This document shows, piece after piece, positions 8,229-16,826 of a DNA stretch of 64,000 bases. Position numbers and translations under genes: made by a program. How positions within the stretch are numbered: the stretch's first letter is position 1; each line of letters opens with the position of its first letter. The notes beneath the pieces are model-generated. The model made no database searches. It was given only the letters and a program-made list of their open reading frames with translations, and was not told the DNA's origin. The DNA is from Peteryoungia algae (GTDB lineage: Bacteria > Pseudomonadota > Alphaproteobacteria > Rhizobiales > Rhizobiaceae): positions 186,001 through 250,000 of the forward strand of contig NZ_CP128477.1 in assembly GCF_030369675.1 (NCBI RefSeq), written 5' to 3'.

Positions 8229-9722
8229 ATGACGCCGAAGTCCCCGGGAAGGCTGGAGCGGGATCGGGAGGCGAAGGGAATGGCGGCGGCAGCCGCTCTG
8301 GCCGGCGGTCTGGCCGATCAAGTTGAAGCCCTCGTGAATGACGTCGACAGGGCGAGGTCGGGCCTTGCGCAGCTGGCCGACCACATTGCGCCGCTGACGC
8401 AGACGCTGGCGGCGGCCGATGGAGGCCAAGCCTTCCCGACCGGTTTCGCCGGGCCCTCTGGCCTGGCGGCTACCGCTTTATCCAGACTGACGCCATCAGA
8501 TCTCGCATTCCTCGCGCGGGACTGGCACCTTCTGGCACGGCCCGAGCAATGGCCGCCTGATGGCGTCTGGCGCAACTGGCTGATCCTTGGCGGGCGCGGA
8601 TCGGGCAAGACGCGGGCTGGGGCCGAATGGGTGCAGGCCAAGGTTTTGGCCGCCGGCAAGCGAACGGATTTGCGGATTGCGCTGGTGGCGGAAACCCTGG
8701 GCGATGCGCGCGAGGTGATGATCGACGGCGCCTCGGGACTGGCAAGGATCGCACGGCGGATGCGGCCGCAGCTGGAGATTTCTCGGCGTCGGCTGGTCTG
8801 GCCGAACGGGGCGATCGCGCAGATCTTCTCGTCGGAAGACCCGGAAAGCCTGCGCGGGCCGCAGTTTCATCTCGCCTGGTGCGACGAGCTCGCCAAATGG
8901 AAACATGCCGACGAGACCTATGACATGCTGCAGTTTGCCCTGCGGCTGGGCGATGACCCACGCCAGGTGGTGACGACGACGCCAAGACCGGTGCCGTTAT
9001 TGAAGCGGTTGATGGCGGATGAGGCAACGGTGCTGACGCGCATGGCGACTTCGGCCAATGCGGCGCATCTGGCGCCGGGCTTTCTGGCAGCACTCTCGGC
9101 CCGTTATGGGGGCACGCGGCTGGGGCGGCAGGAGCTGGACGGCGAGCTGATCGAGGACCGGGCGGACGCCTTGTGGAAGCGGGCGCGGCTCGACGAGATC
9201 GTGGTGAAGCTGTCGGAACCGTTGCGAAGGATCGTGGTCGCGGTCGATCCGCCGGCAGGCGGTGCCCAGGCGTGTTGCGGTATCGTCGTGGCGGGCCTGA
9301 AGGAGAATGGCCAGGCGGTGGTGCTATCAGATTGTTCGGTGGAGGGGACAGGGCCGGCCGGCTGGGCGCGGGCCGTGGTCTCGGCCTACAGGCGTTTCGA
9401 GGCGGACCGGGTTGTGGCCGAGGTGAACCAGGGCGGCGACATGGTGCGCGCCGTGCTGGAGGGGGTCGAGGCGCGGCTGCCGGTGACGACGGTCAGGGCG
9501 ACGCGCGGCAAGTTCCTGCGCGCCGAACCGGTGGCGGCTTTATATGAGCAGGGTCGCGTGCTGCATGCGGGCCGGTTTCAAGCGCTTGAGGACCAGATGT
9601 GCGACTTCGGTCCGGAGGGATTGTCGACCGGGCGGTCGCCGGATCGGCTCGACGCGCTGGTCTGGGCGCTGACGGCACTGATGCTGGAGGGGGGCGGGGA
9701 GCCGCGGATCAGGGGCGTATGA
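8229..9722 (+). CDS. GTA large terminase subunit (gp2-like)
   Basis: The ATPase/nuclease that drives DNA into the head. Residues 121-128 form the Walker A motif (GGRGSGKT), AWCDELAKW is the Walker B region, and VTTTPRPVPLL is the coupling motif. The C-terminal part contains VVAVDPPAGG, typical of the RNase H-like nuclease domain of this family. The start at 8229 has AGGAGA at the right distance and no later ATG fits well, so about 85 residues precede the segment LTPSDLAFLARDWHLLARPE where relatives usually begin. That extra part is helical and Ala-rich. Confidence 0.92.
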   Translation: MTPKSPGRLERDREAKGMAAAAALAGGLADQVEALVNDVDRARSGLAQLADHIAPLTQTLAAADGGQAFPTGFAGPSGLAATALSRLTPSDLAFLARDWHLLARPEQWPPDGVWRNWLILGGRGSGKTRAGAEWVQAKVLAAGKRTDLRIALVAETLGDAREVMIDGASGLARIARRMRPQLEISRRRLVWPNGAIAQIFSSEDPESLRGPQFHLAWCDELAKWKHADETYDMLQFALRLGDDPRQVVTTTPRPVPLLKRLMADEATVLTRMATSANAAHLAPGFLAALSARYGGTRLGRQELDGELIEDRADALWKRARLDEIVVKLSEPLRRIVVAVDPPAGGAQACCGIVVAGLKENGQAVVLSDCSVEGTGPAGWARAVVSAYRRFEADRVVAEVNQGGDMVRAVLEGVEARLPVTTVRATRGKFLRAEPVAALYEQGRVLHAGRFQALEDQMCDFGPEGLSTGRSPDRLDALVWALTALMLEGGGEPRIRGV

Positions 9723-9783
9723 TGGATATCAGCTGACCCGGTCGGCGGAATGGCGATGCCCCTTGAGCCGGTCCGCTCGACAA

Positions 9784-9812
9784 CAAAAAACCGGCGCCTT
9801 TCGGACGCCGGT
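9784..9812 (-). terminator. Terminator for the 49-aa minus-strand gene
   Basis: Stem ACCGGCG (9790-9796) with CGCCGGT (9806-9812). Read on the minus strand it is followed by a run of six T. It lies about 26 bases after the stop codon of the small gene at 9839-9988. Confidence 0.7.
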
Positions 9813-9838
9813 CTCACGATGCAATGCGGTGGATCGTT

Positions 9839-9988
9839 TTACTTGGCAGAAGCCGTCGGCTGGCCGGGCTGACCGGACTGGCCGGGCTGACGGACCTGGC
9901 GCCATTCGTTTTCGAGGCGCTGCAGGATGTGAGCCGGGATCGTTGCCGGTGCGGCGGTCTTCTGGCTCGTCGAAGTGGTCGTCTCCAT
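9839..9988 (-). CDS. Small 49-aa protein encoded antisense within the GTA cluster
   Basis: A short gene with a strong ribosome binding site (GGAGGGAAGAG directly before the ATG at 9988) and its own terminator. The product begins METTTSTSQKTAAPATIPAH, has a central amphipathic helix (ILQRLENEWRQVRQ), and ends in a Gly/Pro/Gln repeat and TASAK. I do not recognise a family. It faces away from the lysozyme-like gene, and a perfect palindrome lies in the region between them. Its place between terminase and portal, in opposite orientation, suggests a regulator or accessory factor, but that is only inference. Confidence 0.6.
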   Translation of the reverse strand: METTTSTSQKTAAPATIPAHILQRLENEWRQVRQPGQSGQPGQPTASAK

Positions 9989-10088
9989 CTCTTCCCTCCT
10001 CGGGTTTGGGCGTCTGGGCTCCAAACGTTGATGTGGGGCGAAAGTTCCACAGCGTTAAACCTTTGTAAATGTGAACGGACCGAGCTCT

Positions 10089-10115
10089 AAACGATTGAAA
10101 TTTCTTCAATCGTTT
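10089..10115. promoter_or_regulatory. Perfect 11-bp inverted repeat between divergent genes
   Basis: AAACGATTGAA (10089-10099) and TTCAATCGTTT (10105-10115) with a five-base loop. It lies between the minus-strand 49-aa gene and the plus-strand lysozyme-like gene, in an AT-rich patch. It could be an operator or a weak bidirectional terminator, since a short T run follows on the + strand. Confidence 0.55.
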
Positions 10116-10196
10116 TAATTCCGAAGATTTTTTTGCGGTGGCCGTGCCCCAGGGCGCAACGCGGGCCGCTCCCTTCCCGACATCAAGGATTTCACC

Positions 10197-10817
10197 ATGC
10201 GGATCGACCGGCGAATCGTCTTCGCGGGACTGCGCAATGCCGTGTTCGGCGGGCGCTTGTCTCAGGCGCAGGTGGAGGGCGTGGAGGCGGTGCTGACACG
10301 ATTTTCCGCGCGTGGCTGGGCCGATCCACGCTGGCTGGCTTACATGCTGGCGACCGCACATCACGAGACGGGTGGCAGCATGCAGGCCGTGCGCGAGACC
10401 TTCGCGGCAACCGACGAGGCGGCGGTGGAGAGGCTCGAACGGGCCTTCCGCGCCGGCAGGCTGCCGACGGTCAAGACGCCCTATTGGCGGCGGGATGCGC
10501 AGGGGCGAAGCTATTATGGCCGCGGGCTGGTGCAGATCACCCATCGTGAGAATTACCAGACGATGAGCCGGGTGACCGGGCTCGACCTGGTGGCCGAGCC
10601 GGATCTGGCGTTGAGGCTCGACGTGGCGGCGACAATCCTGGTGGTCGGCATGACCGAGGGGCTGTTTTCGGGCGCACGCCTGGCGGATTTCTTCTGCGGC
10701 ATGAAGGCCGACTGGACCGGGGCGCGGAAGATCGTCAACGGGACGGACCGGGCAGGCAAGATCGCGGTGACGGCGAGGACCTTCGATGCCGCGATCCGGG
10801 CGGGGCTTGTGGTGTGA
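10197..10817 (+). CDS. Lysozyme/chitinase-like endolysin (GH19-type fold)
   Basis: A 206-residue putative peptidoglycan-cleaving enzyme. The segment ATAHHETGG places a catalytic-type Glu at residue 57, and YYGRGLVQITHRENY is the second signature of GH19-like phage lysozymes. No signal peptide is visible, so it would need a holin or another route out of the cytoplasm, as is usual for phage endolysins. AAGGA lies 7 bases before the start. It sits between the terminase and portal genes. In R. capsulatus the GTA lysis genes are at a separate locus, so this arrangement is notable. Confidence 0.85.
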   Translation: MRIDRRIVFAGLRNAVFGGRLSQAQVEGVEAVLTRFSARGWADPRWLAYMLATAHHETGGSMQAVRETFAATDEAAVERLERAFRAGRLPTVKTPYWRRDAQGRSYYGRGLVQITHRENYQTMSRVTGLDLVAEPDLALRLDVAATILVVGMTEGLFSGARLADFFCGMKADWTGARKIVNGTDRAGKIAVTARTFDAAIRAGLVV

Positions 10818-10908
10818 ATGGCGGTGTGCGTGGTGATGTGGGCGCATTGAGCGGGGGGCCGTGCGGTGCTATCGGCTTTTGCGCTGCAACAGATTTCAAG
10901 AGTGTCCC

Positions 10909-11214
10909 ATGATCCGCCACATCGTCTTCTTCACCGTGAAGCCAGAGCATGTCGAGGCTGTCCGGGCGGGGCTGTCGATCCTGACCGAGATCCCGCATGC
11001 GGATCGGCTCGAGATCGGCACCAATGTGAAAACCGACGGTTTTCACCAGAGCATCGATCTCGTGGTCTATGGTGAATTCGCGGATGAAGCCGCGCTGGCC
11101 GCCTACAAGGCGCATCCGCTGTACGAGGAGAGCATCCGGCGCGTGAGGCCGCTGCGCGAGGAGCGGTTTGCCGCGGATTACGTGATGGAAGAGGCGGTGC
11201 GGGAACGGCTGTGA
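10909..11214 (+). CDS. Dabb (stress-responsive A/B barrel) domain protein
   Basis: A 101-residue single-domain protein beginning MIRHIVFFTVKPE, the typical first strand of the dimeric alpha/beta barrel family, with conserved YKAHPLYEE near residues 65-73. The family includes small stress-related and some enzymatic proteins, and no specific reaction can be assigned. The upstream region has only a weak ribosome binding site. It is a host-type gene lying inside the GTA cluster. Confidence 0.82.
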   Translation: MIRHIVFFTVKPEHVEAVRAGLSILTEIPHADRLEIGTNVKTDGFHQSIDLVVYGEFADEAALAAYKAHPLYEESIRRVRPLREERFAADYVMEEAVRERL

Positions 11215-11273
11215 TTAGGGTGGGAGGAAACCAGGCTGCAGCATCACAAGGACACCGCAGCCGTTGACGCGGC

Positions 11274-12248
11274 TCAGCTTGCCCTCAGGTCCACGCGGCC
11301 GAGATCGGCCGCCTGGGTGTTTAACGCGTCCAGGGCGACCGGCCAGCTGGTCTCGTCGATCTCAAGCGCGGTCCTGAGCCAGGCAAGTGTCATGTGCTGG
11401 GTGACAGCGAGGCGTTCGGGATCTTCGTCATCGGTTTCCTTGGCGTCGTAGCCGGCAATGCCGCCAAGGCCATGTTTGCCGCCGAAGAGCGTGAGCAAAG
11501 CATCGGCACCCGGGGCATGGCGATAGGGATCGACATGCCAATCGGCGCCGCGGGGCGTCAGATGCGGATTGTCGTCAGCGTCGCCAACGACGACCAGGGT
11601 GCGGGTGGTGAGCGTCGAGAAATCCGGATTGAGCGTGGTGTAGTTCTGGCGGGCGTGATCGCTGAGGCTGTCGCCGCCGAGGCCGGGGGCGGCGAGAAGC
11701 ACGCCGGCCCTGATGCGCGGCTCCGGCTGGCGGACGCGGGTGACGGCGGGATCGGCGGTGTCGGTGAGGCCGGCGCCGAGTAGCATGCCCACCGTCTGGC
11801 CGCCGAGGGAATGACCGACCGCCGCGATGCGGTCATGGTCGAGCCGCCCGGCGAGCATGGGGGCTGCCTGTTCGATGGCCGTGAGCCTGTCGAGGATCAG
11901 CGTCATGTCATCAAGGCGCGACTGCCAGAAGAAGGGATAGCCGGGTGCATCCGGACCGAGGCCGGCGACCTTGGAATTGGCATGGGTCGGCTGGATGACG
12001 ACGAAACCATGGGCGGCGTAGAAATCGACCAGCGGGCCGTAACCGTCCTTGGACGGGATGTAGAGCGAAGGGCCGTGGCCATGCGACAGAAGGATGATCG
12101 GGAGATCGTCTCCGGTCATGGGTGCCGTGATGCGCAGCGCGAGCGGACGGCTGCGGCCTGACGCAGACAAGGTGACCGGGTTGATGGTGATGGTGGTTCG
12201 GGGCCTGGGCGTGGGGATGACGCGCGCTTTGGTGACGAGATCGTTCAT
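11274..12248 (-). CDS. Alpha/beta hydrolase (chlorophyllase/PAF-acetylhydrolase-like)
   Basis: A 324-residue cytoplasmic hydrolase. The oxyanion-hole segment LLSHGHGPS (residues 53-61) and the nucleophile elbow AVGHSLGGQ (Ser near residue 147) are plain. An acid residue in VVGDADD and a His in FGGKHGLGG probably complete the triad. The subgroup resembles chlorophyllase-like esterases; the substrate is unknown. It is divergent from a TetR gene, with two matching palindromes between them, so it is very likely the regulator's target. The pair lies antisense and sense respectively inside the GTA cluster. Confidence 0.85.
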   Translation of the reverse strand: MNDLVTKARVIPTPRPRTTITINPVTLSASGRSRPLALRITAPMTGDDLPIILLSHGHGPSLYIPSKDGYGPLVDFYAAHGFVVIQPTHANSKVAGLGPDAPGYPFFWQSRLDDMTLILDRLTAIEQAAPMLAGRLDHDRIAAVGHSLGGQTVGMLLGAGLTDTADPAVTRVRQPEPRIRAGVLLAAPGLGGDSLSDHARQNYTTLNPDFSTLTTRTLVVVGDADDNPHLTPRGADWHVDPYRHAPGADALLTLFGGKHGLGGIAGYDAKETDDEDPERLAVTQHMTLAWLRTALEIDETSWPVALDALNTQAADLGRVDLRAS

Positions 12249-12300
12249 GGGGAGCCTCCGGGGACTGGATCTTGGGTGGCGATGGGTCTAGAGAGTTAAT

Positions 12301-12348
12301 CGGAACGGCGTTCCGTATGCGGAATTCATATACGGAACAGTGTTCCGT
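12301..12348. promoter_or_regulatory. Two matching operator palindromes for the TetR regulator
   Basis: CGGAACGGCGTTCCG at 12301-12315 and ACGGAACAGTGTTCCGT at 12332-12348 share the half-site CGGAAC/GTTCCG with a three-base centre. Their centres are 32 bases (three helical turns) apart. They lie in the short divergent region between the hydrolase and the TetR gene, as expected for repression of both. Confidence 0.8.
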
Positions 12349-12394
12349 TTAGCAAGGGCTGGCCGCGATTTTTCGCGTCAGCAGGAGACGGCGC

Positions 12395-13024
12395 ATGAGC
12401 GCAGGCATTGAAAACGACGAAAGCGATGGCCCTGATGCAGGCGCCCCCCGGGTGCGCGCCGATGCGCGGCGCAATGAAGACGCGGTGCTCGAGGCGGCCA
12501 AGGCAATCTTTTCGACGAGCGGTGTGGATGCACCGGCGCGCGAGATTGCAGGCCGTGCCGGCGTCGGCGTCGGCACGCTTTATCGGCGTTTTGCCACGCG
12601 CGCCGATCTGGTGATCGCGGTGTTCAAACGCGAGGTCGACGATTGCACGGCGCAGGCGGCCGTGCTTGCCGCAAGCCACCCGGCCGGCGAGGCTCTGGCG
12701 CTCTGGCTGCGCCGCTACACGAAATTCATTGCCACCAAGCGGGGTCTCGCCCAGGCCCTGCATTCCGGCGATCCGGCCTTTCAGGGCCTGCCCGACTATT
12801 TCCGTCAGAACTTCGAGCCGGCGCTGACAGGGCTCCTGGACGCTGCCGTCGAAGCGGGTGCGGTCCGACCGGGCATCGAGCCCTATGAACTGCTGCGCGC
12901 CATCGGCAATCTCGCCTCGGTCAAGGGCGCCGAACCGGACGGCGAGACGCCCGTGATGGTCGAGCTGCTGATCGACGGTTTGCGGTTTGGCGCGCCGAAG
13001 GCCGGTGCTGCGCAAAAGGCGTAG
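12395..13024 (+). CDS. TetR family transcriptional repressor
   Basis: A 209-residue regulator. After an unstructured acidic start, residues 25-70 form the DNA-binding helix-turn-helix: EAAKAIFSTSGVDAPAREIA then GVGVGTLYRRFATRADL, the usual TetR pattern. The remaining helical domain binds an unknown ligand. AGGAGA precedes the start. It is divergent from the hydrolase gene and most probably controls it and itself through the palindromes at 12301-12348. Nothing suggests that it controls the phage-derived genes on either side. Confidence 0.9.
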   Translation: MSAGIENDESDGPDAGAPRVRADARRNEDAVLEAAKAIFSTSGVDAPAREIAGRAGVGVGTLYRRFATRADLVIAVFKREVDDCTAQAAVLAASHPAGEALALWLRRYTKFIATKRGLAQALHSGDPAFQGLPDYFRQNFEPALTGLLDAAVEAGAVRPGIEPYELLRAIGNLASVKGAEPDGETPVMVELLIDGLRFGAPKAGAAQKA

Positions 13025-13178
13025 GCGGTGCTGGCGGCCTTGCCGTCGCCGATGACGGGCGGCGCTGAACGGTGGCGGACAAACCTGCCGGCACATGCCG
13101 CGTGATCGATGATCCAATGAAGGCGGTGGAGCCCCCTCTGCCGCCGGCTGACCCCATCCTCGTCTGAAGGACAATCCG

Positions 13179-14342
13179 ATGAGACTTCCCTTCCGTATGC
13201 CCTGGGCGCAGGTCCGGGATCGAACCACTGTGCCAGTCGAAAAGGCGCTGCATCCGCGTCCCGGAACGGCGCTGTCGCTGATTGCGGGCGAGGGCGAGGC
13301 GCGGTGGACCGGGCGGAGCTACGCGGCGCTGGCCCGCGAGGGCTTCATGAAGAACCCGGTGGCGCATCGCTGCGTGCGTCTGGTGTCGGAAGCGGCAGCC
13401 AGTATCGGCTTTCTCGCCTATCAGCGCGACGGCGAGCGGCCGGATCACGCGGCGCTTGCCCTTCTGGCGCGGCCGAACGGGGCAATGACCGGGGCGGATT
13501 TTCTCGAAGCGCTCTATGGCCAGCTGCTGCTCTCGGGCAATGCCTATGTCGAGGCGGTGGCCGTGGGGGCTGGCGGGGCGGCGGAATTGCATTTGCTTCG
13601 GCCGGACCGGGTGAACGTGGTGACCGGCGCGGACGGCTGGCCCTCGGCCTATGACTACCGCGCGGGAACGCGCGCCCGGAGGATCGCACTCGACGGTCTC
13701 CTGCATCTGAAGCTGTTTCACCCGCTCGACGATCACGAGGGCTTTGCGCCGCTGGCCGCAGCCCAGGTGGCGCTCGATCTCCACAATGCGGCAGGCCGCT
13801 GGAACAAGGCGCTGCTCGACAATTCGGCAAGGCCTTCGGGTGCGCTGGTCTATCAGCCCAAGGAGGGCGGCAATCTGTCGACCGACCAGTATCAGCGGCT
13901 GAAGGTGGAGCTCGACGAGGGTTATTCGGGACCCATGCGGGCGGGCCGGCCCCTGCTGCTCGAAGGCGGGCTCGACTGGAAATCGATGGGGCTCTCGCCC
14001 AAGGACATGGATTTCGTCGAGGCGAAGAACGGGGCAGCGCGCGACATCGCGCTCGCCTTTGGCGTGCCGCCGATGCTGCTCGGCATTCCCGGCGACAACA
14101 CCTATGCCAATTACCAGGAGGCCAACCGCGCCTTCTATCGCCTGACGGTGCTGCCACTGGTCACCCGGACGGGGGCGTCGCTCTCGGTGTTTCTGGGCGA
14201 CCTGACCGGCGAGGGGCTGAGGCTGGTGCCGGATCTCGACACGGTGGCGGGGCTTTCTGCCGAGCGCGATGCGCTCTGGGCAAGGGTCGGGGCAGCGGGG
14301 TTCTTGACGGAGGAGGAGAAGCGCGAGGCGGTGGGCTATTGA
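13179..14342 (+). CDS. GTA portal protein (HK97 family, gp3-like)
   Basis: A 387-residue protein forming the twelve-fold ring at the vertex through which DNA enters. Family hallmarks are MKNPVAHRCVRLVSEAAASI near the N-terminus, LLLSGNAYVE, the wing/clip region with LDGLLHLKLFHPLDDHEG, and FGVPPMLLGIPGDNTYANYQ EANRAFY near residue 300, here split to keep it short. The length matches RcGTA gp3 closely. The start is preceded by GAAGGA. It is separated from the terminase by lysozyme-like, Dabb, hydrolase and TetR genes. Confidence 0.93.
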   Translation: MRLPFRMPWAQVRDRTTVPVEKALHPRPGTALSLIAGEGEARWTGRSYAALAREGFMKNPVAHRCVRLVSEAAASIGFLAYQRDGERPDHAALALLARPNGAMTGADFLEALYGQLLLSGNAYVEAVAVGAGGAAELHLLRPDRVNVVTGADGWPSAYDYRAGTRARRIALDGLLHLKLFHPLDDHEGFAPLAAAQVALDLHNAAGRWNKALLDNSARPSGALVYQPKEGGNLSTDQYQRLKVELDEGYSGPMRAGRPLLLEGGLDWKSMGLSPKDMDFVEAKNGAARDIALAFGVPPMLLGIPGDNTYANYQEANRAFYRLTVLPLVTRTGASLSVFLGDLTGEGLRLVPDLDTVAGLSAERDALWARVGAAGFLTEEEKREAVGY

Positions 14343-14566
14343 GCGCCCCTTCTCCTCTCCCCTCTGTGGGCGCGGTTGCAAGATCGAGGTCTGAGCCCGA
14401 TCAGGGCCAGACTTCGGCAGCGCTCGTCGCCCTGTTCGACGCCGGTGCCTGGAAAGGGGAGTTCCGGCGGCGGCTGCCGCTGACGCGGACGTTTCGCACC
14501 ATGCAGTTTGGACAGCGGCCGCCAAGCCTCTCAGCGCGGACTGAGGCGTTGGCGAAGCGCGAGCCT

Positions 14567-15430
14567 TCAGGCCTTGCCGTTCTCACCGGTCGACGGCGCC
14601 GGGGCAAGGAACATCGGTGCCAGCGACAGCCGGCGGCGCACGGCGGTGATCCCTTCGCGCCGCACTGCATGCAGCCTGTGGCCGAACTCGGTCATGGCGG
14701 CTTCGAGCTTGATGTCGCAGGCTTGCGAGCCCGAGCGGCCATAGAAGAGATAGGCGAGCCCGATCGAGAGCATGGCCATCAGGCCGGCGGCGATCAGGAC
14801 GTCGGAGAGGAAATGCGCGCCGAACGCGATGCGGTTGAGCGCGGTCAAGGCGGCAAACAGGCTGAGCAGGACGAAGACGCAGCGGCGCCAGACAACAGGC
14901 ACGAAGAAGGCGAGCGGGATCAAGCAGACGACCACGGCGGCCTCGCCCGACACGAAGGAGCGGTCGTCGAAGAAATCGCCACCGAGAGCCCAGGCATGGA
15001 TGAACGGATCCTGGCCGCCGAATTCGAGGGTATTGCGGGGCCGGGGTCGGTCGAAGAAGGGCTTGAAGAGGCCGTTCACCAGGAGCGCCGGGCCGAGCAG
15101 GAAGAGGCTGGCGAAATAGAGCGTGAAGCGCGGCGGGAAGAGGGATGGGCGCGACGGATAGATGAGCTTCAGCACCAGGCCGAAGACAAGCACGATGGTG
15201 AGCGTCAGCGGGAAATACTGGCCGAAGGCGCGGAAGGTGTTGAGTTCGCCCATCCGGCTGGCCGGAAAATCCTCGCCCTCGACATAGAAGATCCGGCTGA
15301 TGGCGATGTCGATCTGCGGAAAGGTGACGAAGACCGCCGACAGCGTCAGCGTCACGAGCAGGGCGAAGAGAAGCGGCTTTTCCTGAACCGTACCGCGCGG
15401 CGCGCGCGCATCCTGTGTGACGAAAACCAT
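14567..15430 (-). CDS. PAP2-family membrane phosphatase
   Basis: A 287-residue membrane protein with about six hydrophobic segments. The three phosphatase signatures are in order: KPFFDRPRP (K-x6-RP), SFVSGEAA where the usual His of PSGH is Glu, and NRIAFGAHFLSD (R-x5-H-x3-D). Members remove phosphate from lipids such as phosphatidate, undecaprenyl diphosphate or lipid A, and the substrate here cannot be told. I choose 15430 as the start because GGGGGA lies just before it. It is a host-type gene inserted antisense between the portal gene and the next GTA gene. Confidence 0.85.
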   Translation of the reverse strand: MVFVTQDARAPRGTVQEKPLLFALLVTLTLSAVFVTFPQIDIAISRIFYVEGEDFPASRMGELNTFRAFGQYFPLTLTIVLVFGLVLKLIYPSRPSLFPPRFTLYFASLFLLGPALLVNGLFKPFFDRPRPRNTLEFGGQDPFIHAWALGGDFFDDRSFVSGEAAVVVCLIPLAFFVPVVWRRCVFVLLSLFAALTALNRIAFGAHFLSDVLIAAGLMAMLSIGLAYLFYGRSGSQACDIKLEAAMTEFGHRLHAVRREGITAVRRRLSLAPMFLAPAPSTGENGKA

Positions 15431-15820
15431 GACCATCCCCCGATGTGTTTTACCCAGGCGATAGATGGCCCGGCTCGGTGAAGGCCGTGTGACGGAACGA
15501 TTGTCGTTTTGTGGCAAATGCCCGCCTGGGAGGTCATGCACGCCCATGATCGACGGGTGTCTGCAAACGGCTCATGGCGGACAGATGCCGGTGGAATCGA
15601 CCTCCGGATTGGCGGGGCCGGCCGCACTTGAAGCACTGGTTGAAGAGGCGGAATCACCGTCTGAACGTCGGCCGCCAAGGGATTCAACGGATTCGACAAT
15701 CGTGGATCGGAGCCAGAGCGACCAGCTGTTCTGATTGGAGAGGAGGCGCCGGCCGCAGCCTTGTGGGCGGGATCGTTCCGGCCGGCGCCGCATCAAAAGC
15801 TAACTGCGAAAGATGAACAA
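15431..15820. other. Intergenic stretch inside the GTA cluster
   Basis: About 390 bases between the antisense phosphatase and the next GTA gene. A short frame on the + strand (15465-15734) lacks a ribosome binding site and any family resemblance. I see no clear hairpin. It should hold the promoter of the phosphatase gene. Confidence 0.4.
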
Positions 15821-16141
15821 ATGACTGATCTCGGCCATGACGGCGGCGTGACTTCCGCGCGTCTGATCGGTGCCGTCGCGGGCTCCGCGATTTCGCTGGT
15901 CTACCTGCTTCCCAAACATCGACGCGAGGCGGCCGTGCGCTTCCTCACCGGGGTCGCCTGCGGGCTGATCTTCGGCGGTCCGGCGGGGATCTGGGGCGCG
16001 GCGCGGCTCGGTCTCGAGGGGCGGTTGTCGCCGTCGGAGACCATGCTCGCCGGTGCCACGCTGGCCTCGTTTACGGCCTGGTGGGGGCTGGGTCTGCTGG
16101 TACGGCTGACCGGACGGGCAGGGGACAAGGTGGGCGGTTGA
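15821..16141 (+). CDS. Small membrane protein of the GTA cluster (gp3.5 position)
   Basis: A 106-residue protein with two or three hydrophobic segments (around residues 13-28, 42-60 and 76-95), rich in Gly and Ala. It lies between portal and protease, where RcGTA has the small gene gp3.5, and may belong to a rhizobial domain family of unknown function often annotated in this spot. No function is known to me. The start at 15821 avoids a long non-conserved leader. Confidence 0.65.
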   Translation: MTDLGHDGGVTSARLIGAVAGSAISLVYLLPKHRREAAVRFLTGVACGLIFGGPAGIWGAARLGLEGRLSPSETMLAGATLASFTAWWGLGLLVRLTGRAGDKVGG

Positions 16142-16250
16142 TGCGTTTGCCGCGCTCACCCTGAGGAAGCCCCTGCGCACAAAGCCCGCTGCCGCTTCTC
16201 CACCTTCCCGCCGGCGCCGACAAACAATCAACATTACGAGGAGACGAGCC

Positions 16251-16826
16251 ATGCAGGTGACGGAAGCGGCAGAGGCGCCGCGGTTTCGCTATGCCGGATT
16301 GACGCTCAAGGGCGTTGGCGGGGACGGACGGTTTTCGGGCTATGCGAGCCTGTTCGGCGAGGTGGATCTTGGCCGCGACGCGATCGAGCCCGGGGCATTT
16401 TCCGCCTCGCTGGAGACGCGGGGGGCAGGCGGCGTGCGCATGCTCTTCCAGCATGATCCGGCTGAGGTGATCGGCCGCTGGACCGTCATCCGCGAAGACG
16501 AACGGGGGCTTTATGTCGAGGGCAAGCTCGCAACCGACGTGGAGCGTGCCCGCGAGGTGCATGCGCTGATGAAGGCGGGCGCGCTCGACGGGCTGTCGAT
16601 CGGCTTTCGCGCGGTGAAGGCGAGGAGCGACCGCAAGACCGGTGTCCGGCGCATTCTGGAGGCTGATCTCTGGGAAATCTCGGTGGTGACCTTCCCCATG
16701 CTGCCGACGGCAAGGGTCTCGAATGTCAAGCATCAGCGGTTCTACCGCGACAGGGAAACCGAGCTCGTCCGGCTGATGCGCCGGGCGGCACGGTCGATGG
16801 CGAACAATCACTTCACGAAAGGATGA
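16251..16826 (+). CDS. GTA prohead protease (HK97 family, gp4-like)
   Basis: A 191-residue serine protease of family S78 that trims the capsid protein during head maturation. The catalytic His is at residue 68 (MLFQHDPAEVIGRW) and the catalytic Ser at 116 (LDGLSIGFRAV). The fold signatures FSGYASLFGEVD and ADLWEISVVTFPM are present. Its stop overlaps the capsid start (ATGA), so the two are probably translated together. GAGGAGA precedes the start. Confidence 0.93.
   Translation: MQVTEAAEAPRFRYAGLTLKGVGGDGRFSGYASLFGEVDLGRDAIEPGAFSASLETRGAGGVRMLFQHDPAEVIGRWTVIREDERGLYVEGKLATDVERAREVHALMKAGALDGLSIGFRAVKARSDRKTGVRRILEADLWEISVVTFPMLPTARVSNVKHQRFYRDRETELVRLMRRAARSMANNHFTKG

Noticed and set aside
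12921..14525. 534-codon frame antisense to the portal gene
   Set aside because: No domain character or ribosome binding site; the sense gene is clearly the portal protein.
15465..15734. 89-codon frame on the + strand between the phosphatase and the gp3.5-like gene
   Set aside because: No ribosome binding site and no recognisable features; not enough support to call a gene.
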